DNA of 64,000 bases, taken from NCBI RefSeq assembly GCF_003008595.1, contig NZ_CP027670.1:1-64000 (forward strand), written 5' to 3'. The stretch comes from Simplicispira suum (GTDB taxonomy: Bacteria; Pseudomonadota; Gammaproteobacteria; Burkholderiales; Burkholderiaceae_C). Made by a program: the position numbers and the translations under genes. The notes beneath the pieces are model-generated. The model worked only from the letters and a program-made list of their open reading frames with translations. It did no database searches and was not told the origin of the DNA. Each line of letters begins with the position of its first letter. Positions within the stretch are counted from its first letter, which is position 1. Shown piece by piece: positions 42,481-52,009 of the stretch.

Positions 42481-44389
42481 CACGCACGCACGCAAGATCG
42501 ACCTGTCGCTCATGGCCTTCTACCGGGCTTGGCTGCAGGGCATGGATCTGCGCCATGCCACCGATCGCTATCTAAGCGAGGGTTTGGATCTGCGCGAGGC
42601 CAAGTCCACGATCAAGTGGATGCGCGAGACCTTGATCCGCGCTGCGCGCCGCCACGGCCGCATGAGCTACGTGCGTCTGCTGCGCATCCAAATCCCGAAT
42701 CAGGCCAGAGACGCAGCCCCTCCCCCTGCCCTGCCGACACTGGAGGATTTTCGGGTCGAGCGCGATCCCGATTACTTCTACTCTGAGGCCGACCTCCTGG
42801 AGATCTACCTCGCCGAGTACCCAGAAGCCCAGGAGGCAGCCAAGTCGCCACGAGAGCAGCGCATCGAGCGCCTGATCGTGCGCCAAATCGAGGCGATCAA
42901 CTGGGCCGAATCGCATGTGGCCACAGCGCCCCTGCCGACTGACAACGTGATCGAGTGGTTCGATAGGCCCATGGCCGAACGGCTCATCACGAGCGGTCTG
43001 CCAAATCTGCAGGCGCTGATCGAGCACATCAATGCCCGCGGCCAGCGCTGGTACGCCGACATTCGCCAGCTCGGTGCGATTCAAGCGGGAAGGCTGGTGG
43101 CCTGGATCAAGGCTCACTGTGAGAGCCTCCCCGCGATCGACGAAACAGCCCTTCTTGGCGCCCGCGCCCTCGCGTCGCAAGACAACGTGCGGCCCGCGCG
43201 CACGGACATCATGCCGCTGGAGTCCTTCCTCGTCCCATCGCTACTCGATGGCGTGCAGGGAGAAAACCGCTACCTGGGTCGTAGCCGCATCGAAGCGGTA
43301 AACGACTACCAAGCCATCAATGCATGGCTGGGGGCGGTCTCACGCAACGCGCACACGCGCCGTTCATACCGGCGTGAGGCTGAACGCCTGCTGCTGTGGG
43401 CGGTTCTGGAACGCGGCAAAGCCCTTTCATCGCTCTCCGTCGAGGATGCCTCAGCGCACCAGGATTGGTTGTACGCGCTGGGGCGTACGCCCGAGGGGTA
43501 CTGGCGATGGAAGATCCCGCAAGAAAAATGGTTAGGGCCTCGCAACACGGCCCGCTGGTCGCCCGACTGGCGCCCCTATGAAGGGGCCCTCTCCCTTCGC
43601 TCGCAACAGCAAAGCTACGTCATCCTGAAGAGCCTGTGTGAATGGCTCATGAAGATGCGCTACCTCGACTCCAATCCGTTCGACGGCGTGGCCAAGCCCA
43701 ATATAGAGGTCGCCGGAGCATCGCCCGACATTGAGCTCACGCATGCACTTTCGCGCGGTCAGTGGGATTTCATCAATGAGTTCAAGGACCGGCAGCCCGA
43801 TGAGGAGCGCACCCAGAGATTGCGCTTTATCCTGGCTCTCGCTTACGCCACCGGCCTGCGCATCTCCGAGCTCGTTGACGCGAAAGCTGGCCGCCTTTAC
43901 GCCAAGGAACGCAAGAGCGGAATGGGCCTTCGCTGGATGCTGAAGACGCTGGGCAAGGGCCAGAAGTGGCGAGTTGTTCCCGTGCCCTCTCCGGTCATGC
44001 GGGAGATGGCGAAATACTTTGCCGCGCGAGGCCTCCCCAATCCCCTGACGCACCTGAACGAGATTGACGCAGAGACCCCGCTGATCGCCAGCCTGGGTGG
44101 CGGTGGCCACGCCCTCTCCTCCAGCATGCTCTACAAGACCCTCAAGCGATTCTTCGCCGATGTGGCCACCGAGATGAGGAAACAGGAACACTTCGAGGAT
44201 GCGCACAAGGTCGCTCAGGCCAGCACTCACTGGCTGCGTCACACCCGAGGATCCCACTCTGCCGAGGCGATGCCCCTGCACATGCTGCAGCGCCTGCTCG
44301 GGCACGCAAGCCTATCGACCACGACGATCTACACGAACGCCGACGAGGACGATCTCTATGAGGCAATGGAAAAGGAGTTGGCAGGCTGA
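42467..44389 (+). CDS. Large site-specific tyrosine recombinase, 640 aa
   Basis: Long N-terminal helical region (about 1-270), then SAM-like and catalytic domains: Arg in LAYATGLRISELVDAK, HWLRHTRGSH, and LLGHASLSTTTIYTNA with the Tyr nucleophile. Large integrases of this type often sit at the edge of genomic islands, which suits its position at the end of the TA/RM block. Start MPTVDTHARKID is chosen where the coding character begins. Confidence 0.85.
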   Translation: MPTVDTHARKIDLSLMAFYRAWLQGMDLRHATDRYLSEGLDLREAKSTIKWMRETLIRAARRHGRMSYVRLLRIQIPNQARDAAPPPALPTLEDFRVERDPDYFYSEADLLEIYLAEYPEAQEAAKSPREQRIERLIVRQIEAINWAESHVATAPLPTDNVIEWFDRPMAERLITSGLPNLQALIEHINARGQRWYADIRQLGAIQAGRLVAWIKAHCESLPAIDETALLGARALASQDNVRPARTDIMPLESFLVPSLLDGVQGENRYLGRSRIEAVNDYQAINAWLGAVSRNAHTRRSYRREAERLLLWAVLERGKALSSLSVEDASAHQDWLYALGRTPEGYWRWKIPQEKWLGPRNTARWSPDWRPYEGALSLRSQQQSYVILKSLCEWLMKMRYLDSNPFDGVAKPNIEVAGASPDIELTHALSRGQWDFINEFKDRQPDEERTQRLRFILALAYATGLRISELVDAKAGRLYAKERKSGMGLRWMLKTLGKGQKWRVVPVPSPVMREMAKYFAARGLPNPLTHLNEIDAETPLIASLGGGGHALSSSMLYKTLKRFFADVATEMRKQEHFEDAHKVAQASTHWLRHTRGSHSAEAMPLHMLQRLLGHASLSTTTIYTNADEDDLYEAMEKELAG

Positions 44390-44474
44390 AATGCCGTACG
44401 CGCACGTTGCCTGATATTTGCGCAGGGAACCCTGAACTAAGTCCGATCTAGCATCAGACTCACTGTCGAGTAAT

Positions 44475-44497
44475 TTATCCACAGAAAATGTGGATAA
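44475..44497. promoter_or_regulatory. Inverted pair of consensus DnaA boxes
   Basis: TTATCCACA (44475-44483) and TGTGGATAA (44489-44497) form a 23-bp dyad about 90 bp after the integrase stop. Each half is a perfect DnaA box. Confidence 0.7.
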
Positions 44498-44518
44498 CTT
44501 GGACTCAGGGGAGCAGCG

Positions 44519-44851
44519 TCATGTTGACGCGATCTGCGCGCGCGCCTGCTTTTGATGTAGTAAAGCCTGCTCAACGGCCTTGGGGTGATACGCGAACCAC
44601 TGGTTTATCCATTGGCGAGATCCGTCACGCGCCCCGGCAAGCACCTGCTCCGAAAACATCTGAATGACCTTGGGCTCCAGATCATCCAGCGCGCTCTGAT
44701 TTCGGGATGCGTTTTCTCGCGCAAGGATGCGAACCGATTCGGAGACACCAAAATACGTGTCGGAAGTTACCCCCATGTAATTGGAAGTGAACTCCTCGGG
44801 AATGATGGCTCGCAGGCAGTAAACCAGACCAAGGCGACGCCTGTTACTCAT
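44519..44851 (-). CDS. Hypothetical protein, 110 aa
   Basis: MSNRRRLGLVYCLRAIIPEEF start at 44851 is preferred to a longer frame from 44959. Helical with ALDDLEPKVIQMFSEQVLAG; no domain recognised. Confidence 0.5.
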   Translation of the reverse strand: MSNRRRLGLVYCLRAIIPEEFTSNYMGVTSDTYFGVSESVRILARENASRNQSALDDLEPKVIQMFSEQVLAGARDGSRQWINQWFAYHPKAVEQALLHQKQARAQIAST

Positions 44852-45346
44852 ATCGAAGCCAGCGATGGTGCAGCCTCTGTAATGCCCATAGGCTCGCGAA
44901 GCCACGGCGGGCACAAACCCGTGACACCGAGCGTCCTCGAAACTTCGGAATGCATGCATGTCCGAAGTATTGCAAGCCTGGGGAAAGAACTCCCCTCAAG
45001 ACCGATCAAATCAAGGCGCATTACGCCCAGAGCCCCCGGCGACCAGGAGCCCGCAGTCCACCAGGCCACCAGGCCACCAGGCTTGAACCCCGCGACCAGT
45101 CTTTGATACTTGAATACCGCGCGCAAACCTAAGCGGCCCTCACAAAACCTCAGGCGAATTGAGAGCCAAGCTGGCTTAAAACGACCCGAGTATTGATCAC
45201 CACCATCCCACCCCTTTCATTTTCAGTACAAGTCTGGGCGACCGATCCGTAGGGCCGCCATAAAGACTCAGGTCCTTACAAACAAAAATCAAGCAAAGCT
45301 ATCCTCGCACGGTCCAATATACCGTCGCGCTTAATCAAGCGAAAAT
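44852..45346 (+). other. Gap without a recognised gene
   Basis: Contains a short tandem CCACCAGG-type repeat near 45060-45085. No convincing gene seen. Confidence 0.4.
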
Positions 45347-45598
45347 TTAGAGAACAAGCTCGGGTTTAATCACCTGCTGGTATCCAGAATGGCTGTATCG
45401 GCGGCGGCGCTCAATCATTTTCATGCGGGCATTAGCCTCAACAAAACACGAAACATGATCAATTTTTTGGCCACCGCGACGGTTGTGCAGCCCACCCCAA
45501 CGTCGAACAACAGTCCAATCACCCAGAAGATCGCAAACAATGTAAGCGTGGTACCAACGGTCCTTACTTACCCACCGCACAATTTCGCTTTGAAACAT
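45347..45598 (-). CDS. Small WGR-like protein, 83 aa
   Basis: DLLGDWTVVRRWGGLHNRRGGQK resembles the WGR motif (W...V..WGR.G..G) of nucleic-acid-binding domains, followed by a basic helix. A stand-alone WGR-like module; assignment tentative. GAGG precedes ATG 45598. Confidence 0.6.
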   Translation of the reverse strand: MFQSEIVRWVSKDRWYHAYIVCDLLGDWTVVRRWGGLHNRRGGQKIDHVSCFVEANARMKMIERRRRYSHSGYQQVIKPELVL

Positions 45599-46220
45599 TG
45601 TCTGACCTCACTATCAGCTCATGGAAAGCTAGCAAACGCTTTTGTGAATTTCCTTGAAGACCAAAAATTCGTGATCTAACCTCAAACACGACATCAGGTA
45701 AATACCGTTCTCGCGGACTTGTCTGTGCACTTCCGAAAAGCGATCCCGCATGAAGAAGCCCCGTCCATTCAGGGGCATGGCGTTCATCGATTTCCTCAAC
45801 TGGAACCCATACTGAAATGAGTCTCAGCCGTCGATTGAGTACCAATTCCATTCACACCACACACAGTCTGCAGAATCAGGGACGGGTGGCAGGGACGAAC
45901 GTTCACTCATCAATAGAGCAATCGAAGAACAAACGCAGCCGCATCAAGCCGCATCACATGATGGGTATCGCGATGCGGCTGTTGCGGCGAATCTATCATT
46001 GTCGAATAGATATTGCAATATCAATTTTCAATTTGAATTGAATTCATCGAGAGTCATCCCCCCTTCAGCCCGAGCCCTCGAACCCCAGGGGCCCAGGAAC
46101 TTGTCTGCAGAGGGCGACCAGGGCTCGGATCTACCCTCCTGCTAGTGCGCCCGATGGCACGCCCGCACGGCATTCAAACGCAGGCCCACCTCGGCCACAT
46201 ATCAACCATTAGCCGGTCGG
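45599..46220. other. Gap: low-confidence reading frames and AT-rich motif
   Basis: Two overlapping minus-strand frames between 45564 and 45851 have some coding look but cannot be told apart. TTTCAATTTGAATTGAATTC at 46023-46042 shares the AATTGAATT motif seen at 12200 and 58815. Confidence 0.4.
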
Positions 46221-46466
46221 TTATACCGTCCAATCAGGTACCTAAACAGCCGGTAGAACTCACGATCGCACGCGTGATCATCGCGACGGTGGGTCGCTTA
46301 TAGCGTCCAATCTGGTACCTAAACAGCCGGGCCAAATAGGCGATTTCAGGTCTCGTTTCGAGCCGCTTCCGCGTGGTGCGCGAAGATATAGTTCCAATCT
46401 GACACCTAATTGGCCGGGTGCTTTTACGAGGCTCCGGGCCTTCTATCCAATCTGGTAACTCACGGG
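46221..46466. repeat. Four direct repeats upstream of mobI, candidate oriT or regulator sites
   Basis: Copies of CCAATCTGGTACCTAAACAG-type sequence at 46221-46253, 46298-46330, 46384-46416 and (partial) 46441-46466. The first two match at 31 of 33 positions; the third is diverged. In IncC and SXT-family elements oriT lies directly upstream of mobI, so this 250-bp region is the best oriT candidate in the window. Confidence 0.5.
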
Positions 46467-46491
46467 ATAGCTGTAAACCTACTAATCAACT

Positions 46492-46959
46492 ATGGAAATG
46501 CAAGAAGCGCACGAGAGTGCAAAAGAGAGCTTGGTTGGGTACCTGGACACCATCCATGGGCAAATGGAGGCGCTGGTGACTGCGCACCTGGCTGCGTGCG
46601 ACCAACTGGAGACCCAGAAGACCGACTGGAAAGATCGAAGCATCTTGCGGCTGGGCATGCACAAGAGCGGCAACCACCTGCAGGTGAAGTGGTTCACGAT
46701 CAAGTGGTACGGAAAGGGGACGGCACGCAAGAGCGTGAAGGGTTCAATCAGGAAGTCGCCGAACGAAGACACGTACTCAATGGCTCAGCTACGCGAAAAG
46801 GCCCAGGAATGGGAATGGCCACTGGTTGAGGCGACTGAGATTCGGTTGGGAATTCTGCGGAGACAGGCGTCATTCGTTGCGAAGGCCTTGACCTCTCTGC
46901 GCTACGGCCAAATGGCGCTGGACAAGTACGCTGCCTGGGAGCCGAAAGCCCAAGATTGA
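46492..46959 (+). CDS. mobI: MobI-like conjugative transfer protein, 155 aa
   Basis: The order KWFTIKWYGKG...KGSIRKSPNEDTYSMAQLREKAQEWEWPLVEATEIRLGILRRQASFVAKA resembles MobI of IncC plasmids and SXT/R391, an auxiliary relaxosome protein required at oriT with an MOBH relaxase. The N-terminus is helical. Recognition rests on remembered family features, so confidence is moderate. Confidence 0.62.
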   Translation: MEMQEAHESAKESLVGYLDTIHGQMEALVTAHLAACDQLETQKTDWKDRSILRLGMHKSGNHLQVKWFTIKWYGKGTARKSVKGSIRKSPNEDTYSMAQLREKAQEWEWPLVEATEIRLGILRRQASFVAKALTSLRYGQMALDKYAAWEPKAQD

Positions 46960-47220
46960 CCCCGCGAACATCCTCTGGAGCACCCCTGTTTGACTAGGCC
47001 AGAAGGGCGCGCTGTACAAGTGTTCAACAATTCCTTACAATCATGGGGAGCATCATTCCTTGGTGCCGTACTCCAAGGTAGGATCAGCTCCGCACGGAGA
47101 ATTCTTTAGTTCGTATTGGCGGCTTTACGCTTAGGAACAAGCGCTCAACAGTTCGAGACGAATTGTTCCGAATGAAGATGCCATAGAGCACCCTGGTCAC
47201 CCTCTTTTATAGGTTATCAA

Positions 47221-47721
47221 ATGACCAACGCCAAAAACGACATCCTATACATCTATATTCACGACAACCCTAGCGGTAGGACGTGGAAGGCGCAAATTGA
47301 TCGCGCCGGCTTTCTTGATGCCGCCACTGAAATCAAGCTCAGCGGCGACGCGGAAAAATTAAAGATAGCCGCCCTGCTCGCAAACCGCATCGAAGACCTG
47401 TCCCTTTGTGAACAGGGAAGCGAGCGTGAGCGCGAGCTCGTGGAAGGCGACATTGAAGCGGATATACCGGGTGTATTCCACCTTGGTGCCCTGCACAGTG
47501 GCTCCTCTGAAACCGCGTTCGCACAAGTGCTCAACGGCCAGCCTGGTGGCCACTACATCGTCGTTCGCTACCTGGCAGAGCGCCACGTGCACCTGCGGAC
47601 CGCGCACCTGCCCCAAGAGACCGGGTTCATCCGTGGACCGTTGAGCAGCGAGACACTCCAGGGTGCATTGCGCGGGATGGAAGAGGCGGATCGGGACTAC
47701 CTCAAGAGCATGGACGCTTGA
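47221..47721 (+). CDS. Hypothetical protein, 166 aa
   Basis: ATG 47221; beta-strand start (DILYIYIHDNPSGRTWKAQI), acidic centre, basic-helix-poor C-terminus. Between mobI and rep; function unknown. Confidence 0.65.
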   Translation: MTNAKNDILYIYIHDNPSGRTWKAQIDRAGFLDAATEIKLSGDAEKLKIAALLANRIEDLSLCEQGSERERELVEGDIEADIPGVFHLGALHSGSSETAFAQVLNGQPGGHYIVVRYLAERHVHLRTAHLPQETGFIRGPLSSETLQGALRGMEEADRDYLKSMDA

Positions 47722-47936
47722 TTCAGGGGTTTGCCCTGGCCCTCTGCGAAGCGTCTTTGCCTACCCTCCCCTGCCCCAGCGCGCCAAACGGCCCTTGAAG
47801 CGCCTCAGGCGGCGTCAGGCTACCCCACCCTTACCGAACAGGAAACGCGACCCCGAAGGTGCGATGCGGGCCAACGACAGCCGAAAACGGCGCGGAAGCC
47901 GGCACAGGGGTCGCTAAGGCCGCGTCGGCGTGAGAA

Positions 47937-49247
47937 TCACGTGGCCTGGGCCAAGCCGTTGTCGGCAACGAATTGAGCAAAGGCCACCCGCACGATCTTG
48001 GTCTTCATCCCGGATTTGACAAATTGCTCCTTGATCAGTCCAGTCGCCTGTGCTTCAAACTGCGTCTGAAGGGGCTTCAACTCATTCGAGGAAAGGCCTT
48101 TTATGTATTCCTCGATCGCGGCAAGTTTTGATGGTGGATCATCCGCGTCTGAACCAAAATCTGATTTTTGTTTCTTGCGCTGCGCTTTTGTAGTCTCATC
48201 CTTGGAAGGCTTGGATGCCTCTGCGGCACCATAGCCCTTTTTGAGCGCATCCCTGAAGAGAGCCGCAGGAGACTTGATTCCACCTTTGGCAACACGCGAT
48301 TCAACAAAATCCAAGGTCGCAGCCAAAACCTCTGGTTCGTTTTCTGTGTAGAGAACGTCAATCGTTGACTTGGCAAGCCCTAGAGCCTCCATACGCCGGA
48401 GAATGTCAACATCAATCAAATCCTCACTAGATTCAAGCGGAAGCATCGACTGAGGCTTGCGCTGCACTGAAAACTGCAGGTGAGTGATTTTGCGGCCCGT
48501 CTTGAACTCCAACAATGACACCTGAAGCCCTGAAACGGCATTTACTTCATTGATGGCAGGCATCAACGTGTCGCGCTTGAAAAACCGATACTCCCCCGTA
48601 GATTTCGAGTCGTTAATCCCTGAAATCCTTGGTTTCCACCATTCCCACTGCGCCTTGTTCGTCAGACCGTTGTAGTTGGTCAAATACTTCATGCAAATCT
48701 CATACAGAGCCGCGGCCGACCCCGAACGAAAATTGTTGAAGATCGCCAGAGGAAGCTGCACATATCGGTAAGGATCCAGCAAACGCTGACGCACCTTCGG
48801 GCTGTAGGACCACTCTAGATACAGCCGTCCTCCAACCGTCAGAAACTCAGCATCGGCCAGCAGGGCAGAAATACCCCAAGACAAAACATCATCCTCTTCA
48901 CCCCGAATACGATCCCACTCCACAGTCGTTTTGGCCATGGAACGCAGGGTTTCCTTGGCAGTCTCCATGTTCCGCGGATCCATTGCGGCCGTCGAAAAAA
49001 TATCTGACATCGGCGCTCGGTACGTCTCTTGATCGCCCTGCTCCTGAACCGTGTGCAAAAGGATATTGAAGAACTTACGCATCAGCAGCGTGATCTTCAT
49101 GCCCGGAGAAGGGGACACAGCAACCGCCTGATGCGGCTTGAACACCTCCGCACCGTGATGATCGACCATGACCAGATCAGTAACGGTAGAACCAGCAGCG
49201 GCAGACGATGGGGCTCTCGCGGAAGGCTTGGAGTGAGCGGCAGGCAT
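47937..49247 (-). CDS. rep: Rep_3-type replication initiator, 436 aa
   Basis: Two winged-helix regions typical of Rep_3 initiators are visible: MRKFFNILLHTVQEQGDQETYRAPMSDIF to VEWDRIRGEED..., and DPYRYVQLPLAIFNNFRSGSAAALYEICMKYLTNYNGLT with the later RDTLMPAINEVNAVSGLQVSLLEFKTGRKITHLQF. It should bind the iterons at 49351-49764 just upstream to open oriV. Start MPAAHSKP is chosen; a GTG 13 codons earlier is possible. Confidence 0.85.
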   Translation of the reverse strand: MPAAHSKPSARAPSSAAAGSTVTDLVMVDHHGAEVFKPHQAVAVSPSPGMKITLLMRKFFNILLHTVQEQGDQETYRAPMSDIFSTAAMDPRNMETAKETLRSMAKTTVEWDRIRGEEDDVLSWGISALLADAEFLTVGGRLYLEWSYSPKVRQRLLDPYRYVQLPLAIFNNFRSGSAAALYEICMKYLTNYNGLTNKAQWEWWKPRISGINDSKSTGEYRFFKRDTLMPAINEVNAVSGLQVSLLEFKTGRKITHLQFSVQRKPQSMLPLESSEDLIDVDILRRMEALGLAKSTIDVLYTENEPEVLAATLDFVESRVAKGGIKSPAALFRDALKKGYGAAEASKPSKDETTKAQRKKQKSDFGSDADDPPSKLAAIEEYIKGLSSNELKPLQTQFEAQATGLIKEQFVKSGMKTKIVRVAFAQFVADNGLAQAT

Positions 49248-49350
49248 GGATACCAACTGTGAGGCTGAAGGCGCCCAAGAATACACAAATGGAGGAAATC
49301 AGTAAAGTGAAGGCTCACACTAACGTACCCTCCTCGCAACTGTGAGTGGA

Positions 49351-49764
49351 TTCATAAACTCCCTCACCTCTCGCTTCCATCCACCACGTCTCAGCGGTCA
49401 GAAAGGTGCCTGCCTTGACCCCTGGAGGCCTGTTCATAAAGTCCCTCACACATCAAATCCTTGGCGGATAGCGCAAGAACCACACCAACCGGAGCCCGGA
49501 CCTCGGAACCTTCATAAACAGCCTCACGGATTCATGGATCGCCTCACAAATACGCATGAACAAAGGCAATGATTCATAAAGCCCCTCACCGTTGCCTCAT
49601 AAAGTGCCACACGCTTTCATAAAGTAGCTCACAGATCGTTCATAAAGGCCCTCACAGATTCATAAACCGCCTCACTGAACGGCCCGAAAACCAGCCAAAG
49701 TCACCCCTGCAGCTTCATAAAGTAGCTCACACCTGTAAAAAAACACATCATAAAGTGACTCACA
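49351..49764 (+). repeat. oriV: Origin iterons, 11 copies of an 18-bp direct repeat
   Basis: Consensus TTCATAAAGTNGCTCACA. Starts at 49351, 49433, 49511, 49531 (degenerate), 49573, 49596 (degenerate), 49616, 49639, 49659, 49714 and 49747. All point the same way. Some are 20-23 bp apart, about two helical turns, which suits cooperative Rep binding. Confidence 0.93.
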
Positions 49765-49874
49765 GAAACAGCCGCAAGTCATTGAAAACAAAAGGAAAAC
49801 CGCTCAGGCAAACTGTCTGTTTGCATAAAAGTCTGTAAACAACATTGCGCACGCGAGCACCCATCACCAAGGTC

Positions 49875-49883
49875 TGTGGATAA
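49875..49883 (-). promoter_or_regulatory. DnaA box near the iterons
   Basis: TGTGGATAA, a perfect consensus, 111 bp beyond the last iteron. Together they mark oriV at about 49.35-49.9 kb. Confidence 0.75.
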
Positions 49884-50084
49884 GTCCGTCCTCGGCCCTG
49901 TTGTTGCCTGTTTTTTAAGCAAAAACCACGAAGATTGTCCGGAGAAGCCCCTTCTGTGCCACGCGAACTGTGAGGAGATTTATGAAGCAGAACAAAAAAG
50001 GATGCCTCTCGACCCAAAAAAAGGCGTCGCATCTGCTAAGAGACGCGACGCTAACCGTTGGATCACACGCTGAAAAAGGAAAGA

Positions 50085-51155
50085 TCAGCCCGATCGCTCC
50101 TGCACAAATCGCTTCACAAGAGCATCAATTTCACCCTGTAGCGCCGGCATGTCCTCTTCCTTCACGCCGCGAAGCGACAAATCAACCTGGCCACGCTTGC
50201 CGAAGCACTTGATCTGGCCCTTGTACGGTCCATACGCAATTTGCTGCTGCAGGCTTCGCTCACGCCGCTGCTTTGGTTCTTCGCCCAGGCGCGACTTAAC
50301 CAGAGCAACCGTCTGCTTGTGGGTCAGCTCACGCGTCTTGATCTCATCGACGATCTGCAGGCCCAGTTCGATTTGTTCGGCCGTGGCGGCTTCGTTTTTG
50401 GGAAAGATTTCGCTCACGGCATACAAGATCGAAAGCTGGCTTGTAGCGGCGGACGAAGACATGCGCTCAATAACTTGCCGAGGCATGCGTGCGACGCGCA
50501 AGTAGTAGCTCACCTGCGATTCGGACATCTGGGCCGAGCCGCCGATGTCGGGGATCTTCTCGCAAAGCTCACGCGCAGAGTTCACGACACCAGAATCGAG
50601 CAAGCGCTGCAGACTCAAGGCGTGGTCAATCACGGAAGTCTGGGACCGCTGCTCGTTGTACGAGCGCGCACGCAAATAGAGTTCCACTTCGGACTCAGGG
50701 GCCTGCTCGAATTTGACATCCAGTTGGCCGACACCGGAGATCTTTGCCGCCCTGTAGCGCGTGCCGCCGTCAATCAGGACCACCCTCCCCTCGCGTACGA
50801 AACCGTGGGCCGCATCGTCCTGGGAGGCCGGGAGCGTGCGCGCAATCTTGTCGATGTCCTCGACCTTGTAGATCACCCGAGGACCAATGGGATTGGGGTC
50901 AATCAGGTGAAGAGGAACAGCCACGACGCTGCCGATGACGCACCGCGAGAGATCGAACCCCGCTGGGCCCGCGGAGGCAGTAGCCGAAGGGATGGTCTTT
51001 GGCGCTGGTTCGGCAGGAGGTTCTTGAGTGAAAACCGTAGGCTTCTGCTCCACGATGCGAGCGGCCTGAGCGAAACGATCCTGCGTCGCGGCAAGGGCTG
51101 TACTCGTGTGCTTGGCGAGAGCAGATTTCGCGTCGAGCTTGATTCTGATGGCCAT
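50085..51155 (-). CDS. parB: ParB-family partition protein, 356 aa
   Basis: ParB/Srx N-terminal domain (LIDPNPIGPRVIYKVEDIDKIARTL...VLIDGGTRYRAAKISG) and an HTH/KorB-like central part (SVIDHALSLQRLLDSGVVNSARELCEKI...SESQVSYYLRVARMPRQVIERM). MAIRIKLDAK (51155) is the start, with a GAGG-type site and only 7 nt between parA and parB. It should bind the palindromes at 52010-52426. Confidence 0.93.
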   Translation of the reverse strand: MAIRIKLDAKSALAKHTSTALAATQDRFAQAARIVEQKPTVFTQEPPAEPAPKTIPSATASAGPAGFDLSRCVIGSVVAVPLHLIDPNPIGPRVIYKVEDIDKIARTLPASQDDAAHGFVREGRVVLIDGGTRYRAAKISGVGQLDVKFEQAPESEVELYLRARSYNEQRSQTSVIDHALSLQRLLDSGVVNSARELCEKIPDIGGSAQMSESQVSYYLRVARMPRQVIERMSSSAATSQLSILYAVSEIFPKNEAATAEQIELGLQIVDEIKTRELTHKQTVALVKSRLGEEPKQRRERSLQQQIAYGPYKGQIKCFGKRGQVDLSLRGVKEEDMPALQGEIDALVKRFVQERSG

Positions 51156-51162
51156 GGGAACC

Positions 51163-51867
51163 TCACTTCTTGGACTTGCGGGAACCGATTCCCAAGATCT
51201 TGGAAATCTCGTCGGCCAGGGCATCGAGCTCAGTCACGGCGTCCCCTGCTTTCGGAATCGAGTGCGCGGTGACACCGTAGAGCATCGAGCGCGTAAACGC
51301 CACCCGATCACCCAACGTGGTGCGTAGCAGCGGGAATTCAGGGTACGCCGTGTTCTCTTCCAGGGATTCAAGAGCGACCCGCTCGTCACTGCGATTGCGG
51401 CGATAGGCCGTGGCGAGCACACGAACCGGGAAGTCAACACCGATCTCCTTGCGAGCGCGCTTGGCCAGCTCGAAAGAGTCGTACACGGCATCAATATCCG
51501 CCGGCGTCAGCTTCGTCGGGATGATGGCCAGGTCGCTGACCAGCAGCGAAGACCATGTACCCGGTTGATCGACCGCGGGCGCGCAGTCCACAAAGATGAG
51601 GTCGTATTTGCCCACCATCTTGCCGAGCTCGGCCGCGACGTTGCCGCTGTAGAGATGTCCCGACCAGAGAGTGGCCGGGAAGCGACCGTCTTCGCTACCC
51701 CGAGCGAGCCACTTTGATGCCGAGCCCTGGCGATCGAGGTCGGCCACCAGCACATCAAAACCACGGTGCCCGAAGGTGCCAGCGAGCTGACAGGCCGTGG
51801 TCGTTTTGCCCGCCCCGCCCTTCTGGTTGAACACTGTTATGACTTTACCAGCCGCTGTTTGTGCCAT
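51163..51867 (-). CDS. parA: ParA-family partition ATPase, 234 aa
   Basis: Deviant Walker A FNQKGGAGKTTTACQLA near the N-terminus, Walker A' LVADLDRQGSAS, and YDLIFVDCAPAVD. Short (type Ib-like) ParA. Transcribed from a promoter between the start and the parS-like array, towards parB. Confidence 0.95.
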   Translation of the reverse strand: MAQTAAGKVITVFNQKGGAGKTTTACQLAGTFGHRGFDVLVADLDRQGSASKWLARGSEDGRFPATLWSGHLYSGNVAAELGKMVGKYDLIFVDCAPAVDQPGTWSSLLVSDLAIIPTKLTPADIDAVYDSFELAKRARKEIGVDFPVRVLATAYRRNRSDERVALESLEENTAYPEFPLLRTTLGDRVAFTRSMLYGVTAHSIPKAGDAVTELDALADEISKILGIGSRKSKK

Positions 51868-52009
51868 ATGAACTCCTATAGATCATGAATAATACATAAA
51901 GAGGGCAAACAGTCAATCAGAATCAACAACCGCGCCGTTAAAAAATCAAAATAACAACAGGATCGCGAATTGGCTCATACGCGCCCTACCCTGCCCCGTT
52001 CCCGTCGCG

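Noticed and set aside
45564..45851. Two overlapping minus-strand frames upstream of the WGR-like gene
   Set aside because: Both look partly coding but neither has a clear start or family, so no gene was called.
49982..50212. Small plus-strand frame MKQNKKGCLS with a good GAGGAG site
   Set aside because: It runs antisense into the end of parB and loses coding character; left out for lack of support.
50241..51272. 343-codon plus-strand frame over parB
   Set aside because: Antisense shadow of parB, which has clear ParB motifs on the other strand.
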